The notes beneath the pieces were generated by a model. That model made no database searches. It saw nothing but the letters and a program-made list of their open reading frames with translations, and was not told where the DNA came from. DNA of 64,000 nucleotides from Paraburkholderia silvatlantica (GTDB taxonomy: Bacteria; Pseudomonadota; Gammaproteobacteria; Burkholderiales; Burkholderiaceae): the NCBI RefSeq assembly GCF_003096715.1, contig NZ_QEOL01000022.1, positions 62,001 through 126,000 of the forward strand, read 5' to 3'. Position numbers and translations under genes: made by a program. The stretch's first letter is position 1; each line of letters begins with the position of its first letter. This document shows, in pieces, positions 1 to 8,707 of the stretch.

Positions 1-913
1 GCGGCGTGTCGAGTTCGTCCCAGTAACGGTTGAGCACGGTGCCGTCGCGCAGCACGACCACATTGCGCGTGGCTTGCCCGCGCGGCGTGCTGCTCGCTCC
101 CTGCATCCAGTACGCATACTCCTTGCGCAATGCCGGCAGGTACTTCTGATAAACGCTGTTTCCTTCCTTTTGCGCCGCAAGTTCCACCATGTACGAATAG
201 AACGGCGGTTGCGAGCGGCTCAAGTAATAGGTGCGATTGCCGTTCGGAATATGGCCGAAGGTGTTGATCAGGTAGGCGAAGTTGTCGAGCACGTCGTCGA
301 CGAGATCTTCATGGCCGGACTCCTGGAGCCCGAGCATCGTGAAGTAGGTGTCCCAGTAATAGCCCTCCCTGAAGCGCCCGCCCGGCACCACATAGGGCTT
401 CGGCAGCGGCACGAGCGAGCTGTTGTCGGGCGCCGACGTGGTCGTGCGCGTGAGACCGGCCCATAGCCAGTCGATGTGCTGGCGCAGGGTCTGCCCCGCC
501 GGCGGCGTGAGGCTCTGGTCGGGCGGCGGCGTGAAGTACTGGTTTACGAAATTCAGCAACGAGAAGCCGGGTTGGTTCTTCTGCGCTTCGTAAAGCTGAA
601 CGATGGTTGCGGGGTCCGTGTTCGGCGTCGAATCGACGAAAGTCTTCTGGTCGGAGAAGATCTGCGCGGTCTGTACCGCCACGAAAAGATCGCGATACAG
701 AATATCGGGCGCGGGCGGCAGCGGCGCACCCACCTGCGTGTCGGCGAAACAGTTTGCGCAGGCAAAAAAAAGCGTGGCGACACTGGCTGCGCTGATGGCA
801 ATGCGCGAACGCTGCGGCGACTTTCGGGGCGGGAGTGACTGTAAGCTTGCTTGAATGCGATGCGCATCGTTTGGCGATGCGGCGTGGTTGCGAGATTGCA
901 GCTGCGTGCTCAT
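1..913 (-). CDS. treA: periplasmic alpha,alpha-trehalase, GH37 (C-terminus beyond window)
   Basis: Hydrolyses trehalose to two glucose molecules in the periplasm. The frame is open from an ATG at 913 to the left edge, giving 304 codons; the C-terminal part is outside the window. A strong ribosome site, AAGGAGG, precedes the ATG. The N-terminus has a long basic stretch and a hydrophobic segment ending near residue 57 (ACANCFADT), which fits an export signal. The trehalase signature PGGRFREGYYWDTY is at residues 177-190, and a second conserved run, GHIPNGNRTYY, follows. The catalytic residues nearer the C-terminus cannot be checked. Family assignment is secure; periplasmic location is inferred from the signal. 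Confidence 0.95.
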   Translation of the reverse strand, partial: MSTQLQSRNHAASPNDAHRIQASLQSLPPRKSPQRSRIAISAASVATLFFACANCFADTQVGAPLPPAPDILYRDLFVAVQTAQIFSDQKTFVDSTPNTDPATIVQLYEAQKNQPGFSLLNFVNQYFTPPPDQSLTPPAGQTLRQHIDWLWAGLTRTTTSAPDNSSLVPLPKPYVVPGGRFREGYYWDTYFTMLGLQESGHEDLVDDVLDNFAYLINTFGHIPNGNRTYYLSRSQPPFYSYMVELAAQKEGNSVYQKYLPALRKEYAYWMQGASSTPRGQATRNVVVLRDGTVLNRYWDELDTP

Positions 914-1218
914 GTTGCCTCCTTGGTGTTGGGGCACTTCGCTGGTCTCCTCGCACCGACCCGTTCACGCCGTTGTTTGCGGCGCGCGGGTCCGGCTGGA
1001 TGCGCGATGGCATCGCCGGGTCCCGGGCAACGAGAGCATCGCATGACTTCGCACACCGAATCAACTGCGGCGTGACAATGCGTTACCGTGTGGAAATTTA
1101 TGCCGCCAACCTGGCAGAAAAGACACGGCGCATCGGTAACAGTGGCCGCGCTGTGGCAGCACATCAAGCAGAAATGCGGGCGTCAGGCGCAACAGCCATA
1201 TCGCGGGCGCCCACTTGT
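914..1218. other. intergenic region upstream of treA
   Basis: About 300 bp between the trehalase start and the stop of the acidic protein gene. It must carry the treA promoter, but I found no convincing promoter hexamers, operator or small gene. ORFs here are short and lack a ribosome site. Confidence 0.4.
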
Positions 1219-1521
1219 TTAAACATCGCCCAAATCGTCGATGCGATCGGGGAGCACGTCGCTGCCGGGTTCGAGCGACTCGTCGCCGTCTGCCGAAGCG
1301 CGTTCGCCTGTGCCTGCACTATCGGTGTCGCTCTGCGCTTCGTCCTCGCCCGCTTCGAGCGCGTGATTGTCGAGTTCGGTGTCGCGGTCGAATTCGTGGC
1401 GCTTCGTGCCCTGGGTGTCGCTGCCGGAATCGGATGAATCGCCCGGTCCCAGCGAGCCGGTGTCGTGCCCCGGCGGCATGGATTCGGGAAGGTCGTTGTC
1501 GGGGTCAAGCGTGCTGTTCAT
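1219..1521 (-). CDS. small acidic hypothetical protein
   Basis: A 100-residue protein starting at the ATG at 1521, which is preceded by AAGGAGCCTGCC, a good ribosome site; the frame extends further upstream but without such a site. The product is rich in Asp, Glu, Ser and Gly, has no cysteine, no signal peptide and no membrane segment, and is probably disordered. I do not recognise a family. The ribosome site and the strongly acidic, non-random composition support a real gene. It lies upstream of treA on the same strand, about 300 bp away, so co-transcription is possible but not shown. Confidence 0.6.
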   Translation of the reverse strand: MNSTLDPDNDLPESMPPGHDTGSLGPGDSSDSGSDTQGTKRHEFDRDTELDNHALEAGEDEAQSDTDSAGTGERASADGDESLEPGSDVLPDRIDDLGDV

Positions 1522-1786
1522 GGCAGGCTCCTTGTATTGTCGATGCGTTCGATGCCGCGCCCGCACCGGTGATGACGGCGATCCTGGATTGAAACGTTGT
1601 GCGCATCGGGACCGGTAAGCGGAAAGAGGAGTAGTCTCAATCCGCAAAGGCTATGCCCATAGGGTCCAAAGGCGACCCAACGTGCGGTGCAGACCGCCAT
1701 GCCCTGGCTGGCACCGCATTTGCGCATGCATTCCTTCGCGCGCTGCCGCCCGATTGCAGCGCGCCCATGCCGAGGAGTCCCAACTC

Positions 1787-3904
1787 ATGTCATCGAATTC
1801 ATCGTCGAATGCCAGGCCCACCCAAGCCGATCCATCCGATCTCGACCGCCTGGTCATCGACACGATCCGCACCTTGTCGATGGACGCCGTGCAGAAGGCG
1901 AATTCCGGCCACCCCGGCACGCCGATGGCGCTCGCGCCGCTCGCGTACCAGATCTGGCAGCATCACCTGCATTACGACCCTGCTGCGCCGCGATGGCCTA
2001 ATCGCGACCGCTTCGTGCTCTCGAACGGCCACGCTTCCATGCTGCTCTACTCGCTGCTGCACCTCGCGGGCGTGCAAGCGATAGACGAAGAAGGCAAGCT
2101 CACAGGCAAACCCGCGGTTTCGCTCGACGATATCAAACACTTTCGCCAGATCGACAGCGTGACGCCGGGGCACCCGGAATTCCGCATGACGACGGGTGTC
2201 GAGACGACCACCGGGCCGCTCGGCCAGGGGCTCGGCAACAGCGTGGGCATGGCCATGGCCGGGCGCTGGTTCGAGCAGCACTTCAATCGCCCGGACGCCA
2301 GAATCTTCGACTACCGCGTCTACGCAGTGTGCGGCGACGGCGACATGATGGAAGGCGTCTCGCACGAAGCGGCTTCGCTCGCGGGCCATCTGGGTCTGTC
2401 GAATCTGATCTGGTTCTACGACAGCAACCGCATCACGATCGAGGGTCACACCGACCTCGCCTATAGCGACGATGTCGAAGCGCGCTTTCGCGGCTACCAC
2501 TGGAACACGCTGCACGTGAACGACGCCAACGACACGCAAGCCATCGAAGCCGCCATCCAGAAGGCGCAGGCCGTGACCGACAAGCCGACGCTCATCGTGG
2601 TGAAGAGCATCATCGGCTGGGGCGCGCCGAACCGGCAGGACACGGCGGCGGCGCACGGCGAGGCGCTGGGCGAGGACGAGGTGCGCCTCGCCAAGCGCGC
2701 GTACGGCTGGCCGGAGGACGCGCATTTCCTCGTACCCGATGGCGTGTACGAACGTTTCGCGCAGGGCATGGGCGCGCGCGGCAAGGCGGAGTACGAAGCA
2801 TGGAAGCAACGCTACGACGGCTACGCGACGCGCTACCCCGAGCTGGCGAAGGAGCTGAGCTTGATGCTCGAAGGCAGGCTGCCCGAAGGCTGGGACTCCG
2901 GGATTCCCACCTTCGAAGCGGACGAAAAAGGCCTCGCCACGCGCGAGTCGTCGGGCAAGGTGCTCAACGCCATTGCGCAACGCGTGCCGTGGCTGATCGG
3001 CGGCGCCGCCGACCTCTCGCCCTCGACCAAAACCAGTCTCAAGTTCGATGGCGCGGGCAGTTTCGAGCGCGACCACTACGACGGCCGCAACCTGCACTAC
3101 GGCATTCGCGAGCACGGCATGGGCGCGGTCTCCAATGGCCTCGCGCTTTCGGGCTTGCGCCCGTTCGCTTCGACGTTCCTCATTTTCAGCGACTACATGA
3201 AGCCGCCCATCCGGCTCGCCGCGATCATGGAGTTGCCCGTGGTTTTCGTGTTCACGCACGATTCGATCGGCCTCGGAGAAGACGGGCCCACGCACCAGCC
3301 GATCGAGCAGCTCGCCGCGCTGCGCGCCGTACCGGGGCTGCTCACGCTGCGCCCCGCCGACGCCAACGAAGTCGCCGAGTCCTGGCGCGTTGCGCTCGCA
3401 CGTCCGCGCGAACCGGCCTGCCTGGTCTTGTCGCGCCAGCCGCTGCCCACGATCGACCGAAAAAAATACGCAGGCGCGCAAGGCGTGCGGCGCGGCGCAT
3501 ACGTGCTCGCCGACGCGCCCGATGGCAAGCAGCCCGAAGTCCTGCTGCTCGCCACGGGCAGCGAAGTTTCGCTATGCATTTCCGCCTATGAGACGCTGAA
3601 ACAGGAAGGGATCGCGGCACGCGTCGTCTCGATGCCCTCATGGGACGTGTACGAACTGCAAGACGAGGCGTACCGGGACTCGGTACTGCCGCCGCACATC
3701 CATGCACGCGTGGCCGTGGAGCAGGCGGCGACGCTCGGCTGGGACCGCTACGTCGGCCGCTTCGGCTCGCAGATCGTGATGCACACGTTCGGCGCCTCCG
3801 CGCCGCTCAAGGCGCTGAAGACCAAATTCGGCTTCACGCCGGAGCACGTGGTCGAAGAAGCGAAGAAGCAGATTGCGCGCTGCAGGGCGGGCGCGGGCGA
3901 GTAG
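1787..3904 (+). CDS. tkt: transketolase
   Basis: Thiamine-diphosphate enzyme of the pentose phosphate pathway and, where present, the Calvin cycle; it moves two-carbon ketol units between sugar phosphates in the cytoplasm. The start is the ATG at 1787, behind GAGGAG, giving 705 residues, slightly longer than the usual 660-670 because of a Ser/Asn-rich N-terminal extension. The N-terminal substrate region (NSGHPGTPMALAPLAY), the ThDP/Mg motif beginning GDGDMMEG, and the pyrimidine and C-terminal domains (GIREHGMGAVSNG, FTHDSIGLGEDGPTHQP) are intact. Its stop codon abuts the stop codon of the convergent DUF1488 gene with no base between them. Confidence 0.97.
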   Translation: MSSNSSSNARPTQADPSDLDRLVIDTIRTLSMDAVQKANSGHPGTPMALAPLAYQIWQHHLHYDPAAPRWPNRDRFVLSNGHASMLLYSLLHLAGVQAIDEEGKLTGKPAVSLDDIKHFRQIDSVTPGHPEFRMTTGVETTTGPLGQGLGNSVGMAMAGRWFEQHFNRPDARIFDYRVYAVCGDGDMMEGVSHEAASLAGHLGLSNLIWFYDSNRITIEGHTDLAYSDDVEARFRGYHWNTLHVNDANDTQAIEAAIQKAQAVTDKPTLIVVKSIIGWGAPNRQDTAAAHGEALGEDEVRLAKRAYGWPEDAHFLVPDGVYERFAQGMGARGKAEYEAWKQRYDGYATRYPELAKELSLMLEGRLPEGWDSGIPTFEADEKGLATRESSGKVLNAIAQRVPWLIGGAADLSPSTKTSLKFDGAGSFERDHYDGRNLHYGIREHGMGAVSNGLALSGLRPFASTFLIFSDYMKPPIRLAAIMELPVVFVFTHDSIGLGEDGPTHQPIEQLAALRAVPGLLTLRPADANEVAESWRVALARPREPACLVLSRQPLPTIDRKKYAGAQGVRRGAYVLADAPDGKQPEVLLLATGSEVSLCISAYETLKQEGIAARVVSMPSWDVYELQDEAYRDSVLPPHIHARVAVEQAATLGWDRYVGRFGSQIVMHTFGASAPLKALKTKFGFTPEHVVEEAKKQIARCRAGAGE

Positions 3905-4192
3905 TTAGCGCCTGCCGGCGCCGTACATGCGCAAATATCCGCTGTGAAGCATCACCGGCTTGCCGTCCGTCTCCTCGATGAGACGGGCGGCCGCCGCTTC
4001 GATCGCGTCGCGGTTGCGGTGGAATGCCTGGCGCAGGTCGGGTTCGCGCAGCGATCTCGCGCCGAAGCGATCTTCCAGCGCTTCAGCCGTAATGGCACAG
4101 TCCACCGGGACGGAATCCGCCACCGCAACGAAGGTTAGTGCGAGTTCCTCCGTATCGTACTCGACCGGACCTTCTGGAAAGGTGATTTTCAT
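3905..4192 (-). CDS. DUF1488 family protein
   Basis: A 95-residue cytoplasmic protein from the ATG at 4192, behind AGGAGT; the longer upstream frame reads into non-coding sequence. It begins MKITFPEGPVEYD and has the mixed acidic and hydrophobic make-up of DUF1488 proteins, which are small and of unknown function and common in Burkholderiaceae. It meets the transketolase gene tail to tail. It is followed on its 5' side by other small stress-type genes, but no operon is evident because the next gene on this strand starts 320 bp away. Confidence 0.75.
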   Translation of the reverse strand: MKITFPEGPVEYDTEELALTFVAVADSVPVDCAITAEALEDRFGARSLREPDLRQAFHRNRDAIEAAAARLIEETDGKPVMLHSGYLRMYGAGRR

Positions 4193-4350
4193 GATTGATG
4201 GACTCCTGAAATGCTTGCCGACCAGCCTCCCGTCGCGCCTCACCCGCTCGCGGCAGCCGTTTCCTGTGCCGGCCACCGTCGCCGCGACGTCTACTGCGTG
4301 CGTCGTACATGCCCGGGTGACGTGGCACCTTGACCGATGCTGGGGAATGC

Positions 4351-4512
4351 TTACCGTCTCGTGATGCCAAACAGCAAGCTCGCCAGAAAGAGAATCACGA
4401 AGATGAAAAACAGAATCTTGGCAATGCTCGCTGCACCCGCCGCAATCCCGCCGAACCCGAAGACAGCCGCGATGATGGCTATCACGAAGAAAACGATCGC
4501 GTAGTAAAGCAT
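4351..4512 (-). CDS. DUF1328 small membrane protein
   Basis: A 53-residue protein starting at the ATG at 4512 behind AAAGGAG. It has two hydrophobic helices (about residues 3-22 and 29-49) separated by a Gly/Ala-rich turn (FGFGGIAAGAA), the pattern of DUF1328/YtjA inner-membrane proteins. Function is unknown; relatives are often stress-induced. A longer reading of the frame exists but has no ribosome site. Confidence 0.85.
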   Translation of the reverse strand: MLYYAIVFFVIAIIAAVFGFGGIAAGAASIAKILFFIFVILFLASLLFGITRR

Positions 4513-4668
4513 TCCCGGCTCCTTTGAAAAAGTCTCCCAGCGTTTGCGCATCGGCTGTGCCCGGTCCGGTTTTCGCCAGAACACCGGGAGTGCCGGAAAA
4601 CGCCGAGTCCCGCGGCATGCCCGTTGCGGGAGAAGCAGGCTGTGGCTCTCAAAGCAAAGGAGGCAGTC

Positions 4669-5094
4669 ATGTACCCATTGCAATGCGCCTTGCGCGCGGG
4701 CCTCGCCGGCCTCTGCGCCATGCTCGGCGCGCAGGTAGCGCTTTCCCAGAGCAGCCCCCAGGCCGGCAGCGCCGAATCACAATCCGAATCACAACCCGAA
4801 TCACAACCCCTTTCGCGGCCCAACCCGTTGCCGCCGCACAATCTCTCGGCGGGCAATCCGGGCTATGGCGGCGAGGCGAGTGACACGTTCATCACCGCCC
4901 ACGCAAAGGCCGCGCTGATGGCCGCAGACGGCGTGAACTCCCGCGACGTCCACGTCACCACCCAGCACGGCGCCGTCATGCTAACGGGGACCGTGCCAGA
5001 CGAAGCGCAGCGCGACAAGGCCGAAAGCGTGGTCCACGACCTCGACGGCGTGGTCTACGTGACGAACGACCTGAAAGTGTCCAGACCGCGGTAA
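4669..5094 (+). CDS. BON-domain periplasmic protein
   Basis: A 141-residue protein from the ATG at 4669, behind AAAGGAGG. Residues 1-25 look like a signal peptide (LAGLCAMLGAQVALSQ). Next comes a low-complexity Ser/Gln/Glu/Pro linker, part of which is encoded by a 12-bp repeat. A BON domain follows (about residues 70-139: DTFITAHAKAALMAADGV, then VMLTGTVPDEAQRDKAESVV). BON domains occur in OsmY-like envelope-stress proteins and are thought to bind phospholipid. It lies among other stress-type genes. Confidence 0.88.
   Translation: MYPLQCALRAGLAGLCAMLGAQVALSQSSPQAGSAESQSESQPESQPLSRPNPLPPHNLSAGNPGYGGEASDTFITAHAKAALMAADGVNSRDVHVTTQHGAVMLTGTVPDEAQRDKAESVVHDLDGVVYVTNDLKVSRPR
4773..4808 (+). repeat. 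12-bp tandem repeat, three copies
   Basis: Three head-to-tail copies of CGAATCACAAYC at 4773-4784, 4785-4796 and 4797-4808. They encode a repeated Glu-Ser-Gln-(Ser/Pro) unit in the linker of the BON protein. The length is a multiple of three, so changes in copy number would keep the frame. Confidence 0.9.
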
Positions 5095-5141
5095 CGCGGC
5101 TAACGTCTCACCTCCAACCGCCACCTCCACAGGAGCGATTC

Positions 5142-5294
5142 ATGCCGATACTGCACGCTTTGACGATATTGCTTCATTTACCGCCGCCCGATCCGCTGGA
5201 CGCCCCGCAACGCCCGCCGCCCACGCTGCCTGAAGGCGATCCGCCGCCGCACGGGCCGCCGGCGCGCGCCGGGCGCGCGGCGCGTTTCCCATGA
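5142..5294 (+). CDS. small proline-rich hypothetical protein
   Basis: A 50-residue reading frame with ATG at 5142, preceded by AGGAGCGATTC. The N-terminus is mildly hydrophobic (MPILHALTILLHL) and the rest is rich in Pro and Arg. No family recognised. It lies between the BON and CBS genes on the same strand. The ribosome site and spacing favour translation, but with such length and composition it could be spurious. Confidence 0.4.
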   Translation: MPILHALTILLHLPPPDPLDAPQRPPPTLPEGDPPPHGPPARAGRAARFP

Positions 5295-5334
5295 GGCATG
5301 AGAAGAGACGATACGATCACGAAAGGAGAAGACA

Positions 5335-5766
5335 ATGACCCAGGTTCGCGAAGTGATGTCACGCGAAGTCGTGCATATCGCGCCTGACACGACGATCCGC
5401 CACGCCGCCGAACTCATGCGCGACCATGACATCGGGGCGCTGCCGGTGTGCGACGGCGAGCAGATCGTCGGCATGGTGACCGACCGCGACCTCGCCATGC
5501 GCGGGCTCGCCCAGGGCTGCACGGGCGAAGAAACCGTGTCGCACGTGGCAACCTCGGGCGTGCAGTGGTGCTACGAGGACGAAGACGTAAACGTCGTCCA
5601 GCGCCGCATGGCGGAGGCGCAGGTGCGCAGGCTGCCCGTGGTGAACCACGAACGCGAACTGGTGGGCACGCTGTCGCTCGGCGATATCGCCACGCGCTGC
5701 GACGACGCGCAGCGCGAGCGCATCGCCAATACGCTCGAAGACATTTCGCAGCGGCGCGTGCCGTGA
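5335..5766 (+). CDS. CBS-domain protein
   Basis: A 143-residue protein with a strong ribosome site (AAAGGAGAAGACA) before the ATG. It consists of two CBS motifs: residues 1-58 (REVMSREVVHIAPDTTIRHAAE, ending MVTDRDLAMRG) and 63-125 (ending VGTLSLGDIATR). Stand-alone CBS pairs bind adenosyl nucleotides and regulate partner proteins. No partner is fused here. It is in the same small-protein cluster as the BON and PRC-barrel genes. Confidence 0.92.
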   Translation: MTQVREVMSREVVHIAPDTTIRHAAELMRDHDIGALPVCDGEQIVGMVTDRDLAMRGLAQGCTGEETVSHVATSGVQWCYEDEDVNVVQRRMAEAQVRRLPVVNHERELVGTLSLGDIATRCDDAQRERIANTLEDISQRRVP

Positions 5767-5831
5767 CAATCAGGCCGGGCGCGGCCGGGCTCAGGTCTGC
5801 CTCGATGCGCGCCGGCCGCTCCACCCGCCGG

Positions 5832-7181
5832 CTAGTCGAACGCCTCCCTCGCGCGCACGCGGCGCTCCGTCGCCGCGTGCGCTTCCTGGCGCCGGTAATA
5901 GCGTTCGAGCACGTAGCCCGCCGTCGCGCCGTGCAGCATGACGGACAGCACGATCGCGTCGAGTGCCGCGGGCAAGACAGGGCGCAGCGCGTCGCCGGCC
6001 ACGTCGATACCCCACACCGCGTAATAGAACGCGCCCACGCCGCGTATGCCCATCCATGCCATCAGGACGCGCTGCGGCGCGTTCGCGGGCGAGCCCGCCA
6101 TTGCCGCGAAAACGGCCACCGGTCGTGCAACGAACACCAGCACGAGTGCACATAGCACGGCGCGCAGGTCGAGCATCTCGCGCCAATGTGCGGAGATCAC
6201 ACAGCCGATGATCAGCAGTACCGATAACTCGGCGAGCCGCTCGATTTCCAGCGTGAAACCCGTCATGCCTTCGGCAAGCCAGACGTGCGCGCGCTGCGGG
6301 TCTTGCGCGACTTCGGTGCGCTCGCCAAGCTGCACGTTTTCGAGCGCTTCGGCCGGGCGGCGCTCGCCCGTCGCGCGCAGTTCCTGGTGGCGCAGCGCTA
6401 CGCCCGCGGCAAATACGGCCACGAACGCGTACGCGTGCAACAGCAGCGCCACGCCGTAGGTCACGGACATCAGCCCGATCGCTATGAAGCCGTCCAGGCC
6501 CACCGCTTCCCCATATCGAGTGCGCAGATGGAACACGACCCGCACGCATAGCGTGGCGAGCACGGCACCCACGAGGAGCGCGCCCACAATGCCCCAAGCC
6601 AGCCACGCGGCAAATGCCGCCGCGTTCTGCGTGCCGGCGCCGTGTACGCCGCACAGCGCGAGACCGAGGAGCGCGAACGGCATCGCCGCGCCGTCGTTGA
6701 GGCCGCCCTCGCCCGAGAGCGCGAATCGCACTGGCTCGGCGTCGCCGGCTTCATGGACGCGCAGTTCATTGGCGAGCACCGGGTCGGTCGGCGCCAGCGT
6801 CGCGGCAAGAAACAGGGCCACGCCGGTGGCGGCGCCCAACGCCGTGCCAAACGCGTACATCAGCGCGACACTGAGCGCCATGGCCAGCACGCCAAGGCGC
6901 AATGGCAAGCACCAGAGCCGGTCGCGCAACCGCACGCGCAAGTGCATGCCGACGGAAAACAGCGAGATCACGAGCCCGGCCTCCGCCACCACGGTGAGCG
7001 TGCGCACGTTCTGCGCAAGGTCTGCATGCACGAGCCCGAGCACACCCGGCCCGACGATCACGCCCACGGCCAGATAAATCATCGCGCCCGTAAGCGGCAG
7101 GCGCGCGATCGGGCCCCGCGCGAGCGCCATGAACACCAGCAGCACGCCGATCAGCAAAAACCATAGTGCTTCCTCGGGCAT
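5832..7181 (-). CDS. CPA1-type Na+(K+)/H+ antiporter
   Basis: Inner-membrane cation/proton exchanger of 449 residues. I chose the ATG at 7181 (MPEEALWF), preceded by GAGGAGGGA, over an upstream in-frame start without a good site. About twelve hydrophobic segments are visible. The ion-binding motifs of CPA1 exchangers are present: APTDPVLANE at 130-139 and GEGGLNDGAAMPF at 157-169, with the paired Asp residues at 133 and 163. The large cytoplasmic tail seen in some NhaP proteins is absent. Substrate ion cannot be told from sequence. It is divergent from the PRC-barrel gene. Confidence 0.9.
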   Translation of the reverse strand: MPEEALWFLLIGVLLVFMALARGPIARLPLTGAMIYLAVGVIVGPGVLGLVHADLAQNVRTLTVVAEAGLVISLFSVGMHLRVRLRDRLWCLPLRLGVLAMALSVALMYAFGTALGAATGVALFLAATLAPTDPVLANELRVHEAGDAEPVRFALSGEGGLNDGAAMPFALLGLALCGVHGAGTQNAAAFAAWLAWGIVGALLVGAVLATLCVRVVFHLRTRYGEAVGLDGFIAIGLMSVTYGVALLLHAYAFVAVFAAGVALRHQELRATGERRPAEALENVQLGERTEVAQDPQRAHVWLAEGMTGFTLEIERLAELSVLLIIGCVISAHWREMLDLRAVLCALVLVFVARPVAVFAAMAGSPANAPQRVLMAWMGIRGVGAFYYAVWGIDVAGDALRPVLPAALDAIVLSVMLHGATAGYVLERYYRRQEAHAATERRVRAREAFD

Positions 7182-7484
7182 CGGAAGACTTCCCTCCTCG
7201 TCAATCGGTAGAGACAGCGGAATTCGGCCACTTCGAACGAGAAACGGCACAGCGCGCCGCAACCGGTCGCGGGGCCATCCCCCTCATTGCCCATGCCCTC
7301 CCGAACTCGTCGCTTCCCGTATGCGCAAGGAGGATGCCAGCGCGGCGCGGCCATGGCGGCGACCCGGGCGCGCGCATTGCTGAATATTCGATGCATCGAC
7401 GCCGCACGGACGGTCGGACAACCCGATGGCCGCGCGGGAGATGCGAACGCGTCACGCAACCTTCGACTATTTCAGGAGCCCATC
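7182..7484. other. divergent intergenic region
   Basis: About 300 bp between the divergent antiporter and PRC-barrel genes. Promoters for both must be here, but I could not pick out hexamers with confidence, and no repeat or small gene stands out. Confidence 0.35.
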
Positions 7485-7967
7485 ATGGCGATGAACCCCG
7501 ATTCCCCGCAGACCGGCGCGCGTATCGTCGGCAAAGGCAGTGAGACCGCTGCCGGCCCAGGCCCGTACATCATGGCCTCGAGCACGCTCGAAGGCGACCG
7601 CGTGTACAGTTCGGATAACGAAGAACTCGGCAAGATCAAGCACATCATGCTCGATGTCGAACGCGGACGCATTGCCTACGCGGTCATGTCGAGCGGCGGC
7701 TTTCTCGGCATTGGCGACAAGCTGCTCGCGCTGCCGTGGGCCGCGCTCACGCTCGACACCACGCACAAGTGTTTCGTGCTGAACGTGAACAGCGAGCGTG
7801 TGAAGGATGCACCGGGCTTCGACAAGGACCACTGGCCTTCCATGGCCGACATTGGCTGGGCGACCACCGTGCACGAGTACTACGGTGCACGCGCGCATTG
7901 GCAGGACGATCCGCTCGCGCCGGGCAGCGGTATCGAGCCGCCCGGAATGGGCGGCCCGAAGCTTTGA
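7485..7967 (+). CDS. PRC-barrel domain protein
   Basis: A 160-residue protein from the ATG at 7485, behind CAGGAG; the open frame runs further upstream but without a ribosome site. A PRC-barrel spans about residues 28-105 (MASSTLEGDRVYSSDNEELGK, GRIAYAVMSSGGFLG, DKLLALPWAAL). After it comes a short tail rich in Trp, Tyr, Gly and Pro. Stand-alone PRC-barrel proteins are small, often stress-induced proteins of uncertain role. A GC-rich hairpin follows the stop. Confidence 0.85.
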   Translation: MAMNPDSPQTGARIVGKGSETAAGPGPYIMASSTLEGDRVYSSDNEELGKIKHIMLDVERGRIAYAVMSSGGFLGIGDKLLALPWAALTLDTTHKCFVLNVNSERVKDAPGFDKDHWPSMADIGWATTVHEYYGARAHWQDDPLAPGSGIEPPGMGGPKL

Positions 7968-7989
7968 CGCTTGCTGGCACACGAGCGAC

Positions 7990-8017
7990 GCGGGCTCTCA
8001 CTGATTCGTGGGCCCGC
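7990..8017 (+). terminator. hairpin after PRC-barrel gene
   Basis: GCGGGC at 7990-7995 pairs with GCCCGC at 8012-8017, 22 bp after the stop of the PRC-barrel gene. There is no T run, so a role in termination is only likely. Confidence 0.4.
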
Positions 8018-8517
8018 AACCGGGCGGTGCGCCTCGAAACCGGAGGCGTGCCGGGATCCGCGAAGTCATATCAGTTCGCCTTGCGCGCCTCGTTCGCGCC
8101 CACAACCAACGCCACGACCGCAAGCAGCGCGCAGACGCACACGATCTAAGCACGCTTTACCGGCGCTACATCGACTGCCTGAACCGGCGCGATTGGGTTT
8201 CGCTCGGGGAATTCGTCGCTCAGGACGCGATCCACAACGGCCGTGTAACTGGTCTCGCGGGATATCGCGCCATCCTGGAACAAGACGTTCGCGACATTCC
8301 CGACTTGCGCTTCGAAATCGAACTGCTGGTCGCCGAACCGCCGCTCATTGCCTGCCGCTTACGGTTTGATTGCACGCCCCGAAAGGTCTTTCTCGGCTTG
8401 CCTGTCGACGGCCGGCGAATCGCGTTTTCGGAGAATGTCTTTTATGCCTGGCGCGACGGGAAGATCGCGCAGGTCTGGTCGGTCATCGACAAGGCCGCAA
8501 TCGAGGCGCAACTGTGA
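8008..8517 (+). CDS. SnoaL/NTF2-like (ester cyclase family) protein, start unclear
   Basis: The recognisable protein begins near 8146 (DLSTLYRRYIDCLNRRDW) and runs to the stop, about 123 residues, the normal length for a SnoaL-like fold (conserved DIPDLRFEIELL and FSENVFYAWRDGKI). The frame is open upstream to a GTG at 8008, but the extra 46 residues are Arg-rich, unlike the family, and overlap the hairpin after the previous gene. No ATG or good ribosome site is seen near 8146. The gene may use a weak non-ATG start or may have lost its 5' end. Catalytic role unknown. Confidence 0.6.
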   Translation: MGPQPGGAPRNRRRAGIREVISVRLARLVRAHNQRHDRKQRADAHDLSTLYRRYIDCLNRRDWVSLGEFVAQDAIHNGRVTGLAGYRAILEQDVRDIPDLRFEIELLVAEPPLIACRLRFDCTPRKVFLGLPVDGRRIAFSENVFYAWRDGKIAQVWSVIDKAAIEAQL

Positions 8518-8567
8518 TGAAAACCGATGCAAGCGTGCTCGCGTTTTTCCAGGCGATTCTGCGCTAG
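8517..8567 (+). other. 16-codon ORF overlapping the SnoaL stop
   Basis: An ATG overlaps the SnoaL stop codon by one base and opens a 16-codon frame (MKTDASVLAFFQAILR) ending in TAG. The arrangement suggests translational coupling and the sequence reads like the N-terminus of a longer protein, so it may be a truncated gene. No family assigned. Confidence 0.3.
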
Positions 8568-8707
8568 TTTTCACGCTGCCCGGTAGCCCAGCCGATGCAA
8601 CCGCATTGTCACCTTGGCCATCGTGGCGTCAGTTTCGCGCCAGCGGCGGCAGGTAAGATCGGTGCAAATGAAGCAACGGCACAGAACGCAACAGGAGAGA
8701 GGGCAGC

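Noticed and set aside
309..1064. 251-codon minus-strand frame over trehalase
   Set aside because: It is a different frame from the trehalase, which has the family signature and a ribosome site.
1799..3481. 560-codon minus-strand open frame
   Set aside because: Antisense to transketolase, which is certain; Arg/Val/Ala/Glu-rich shadow.
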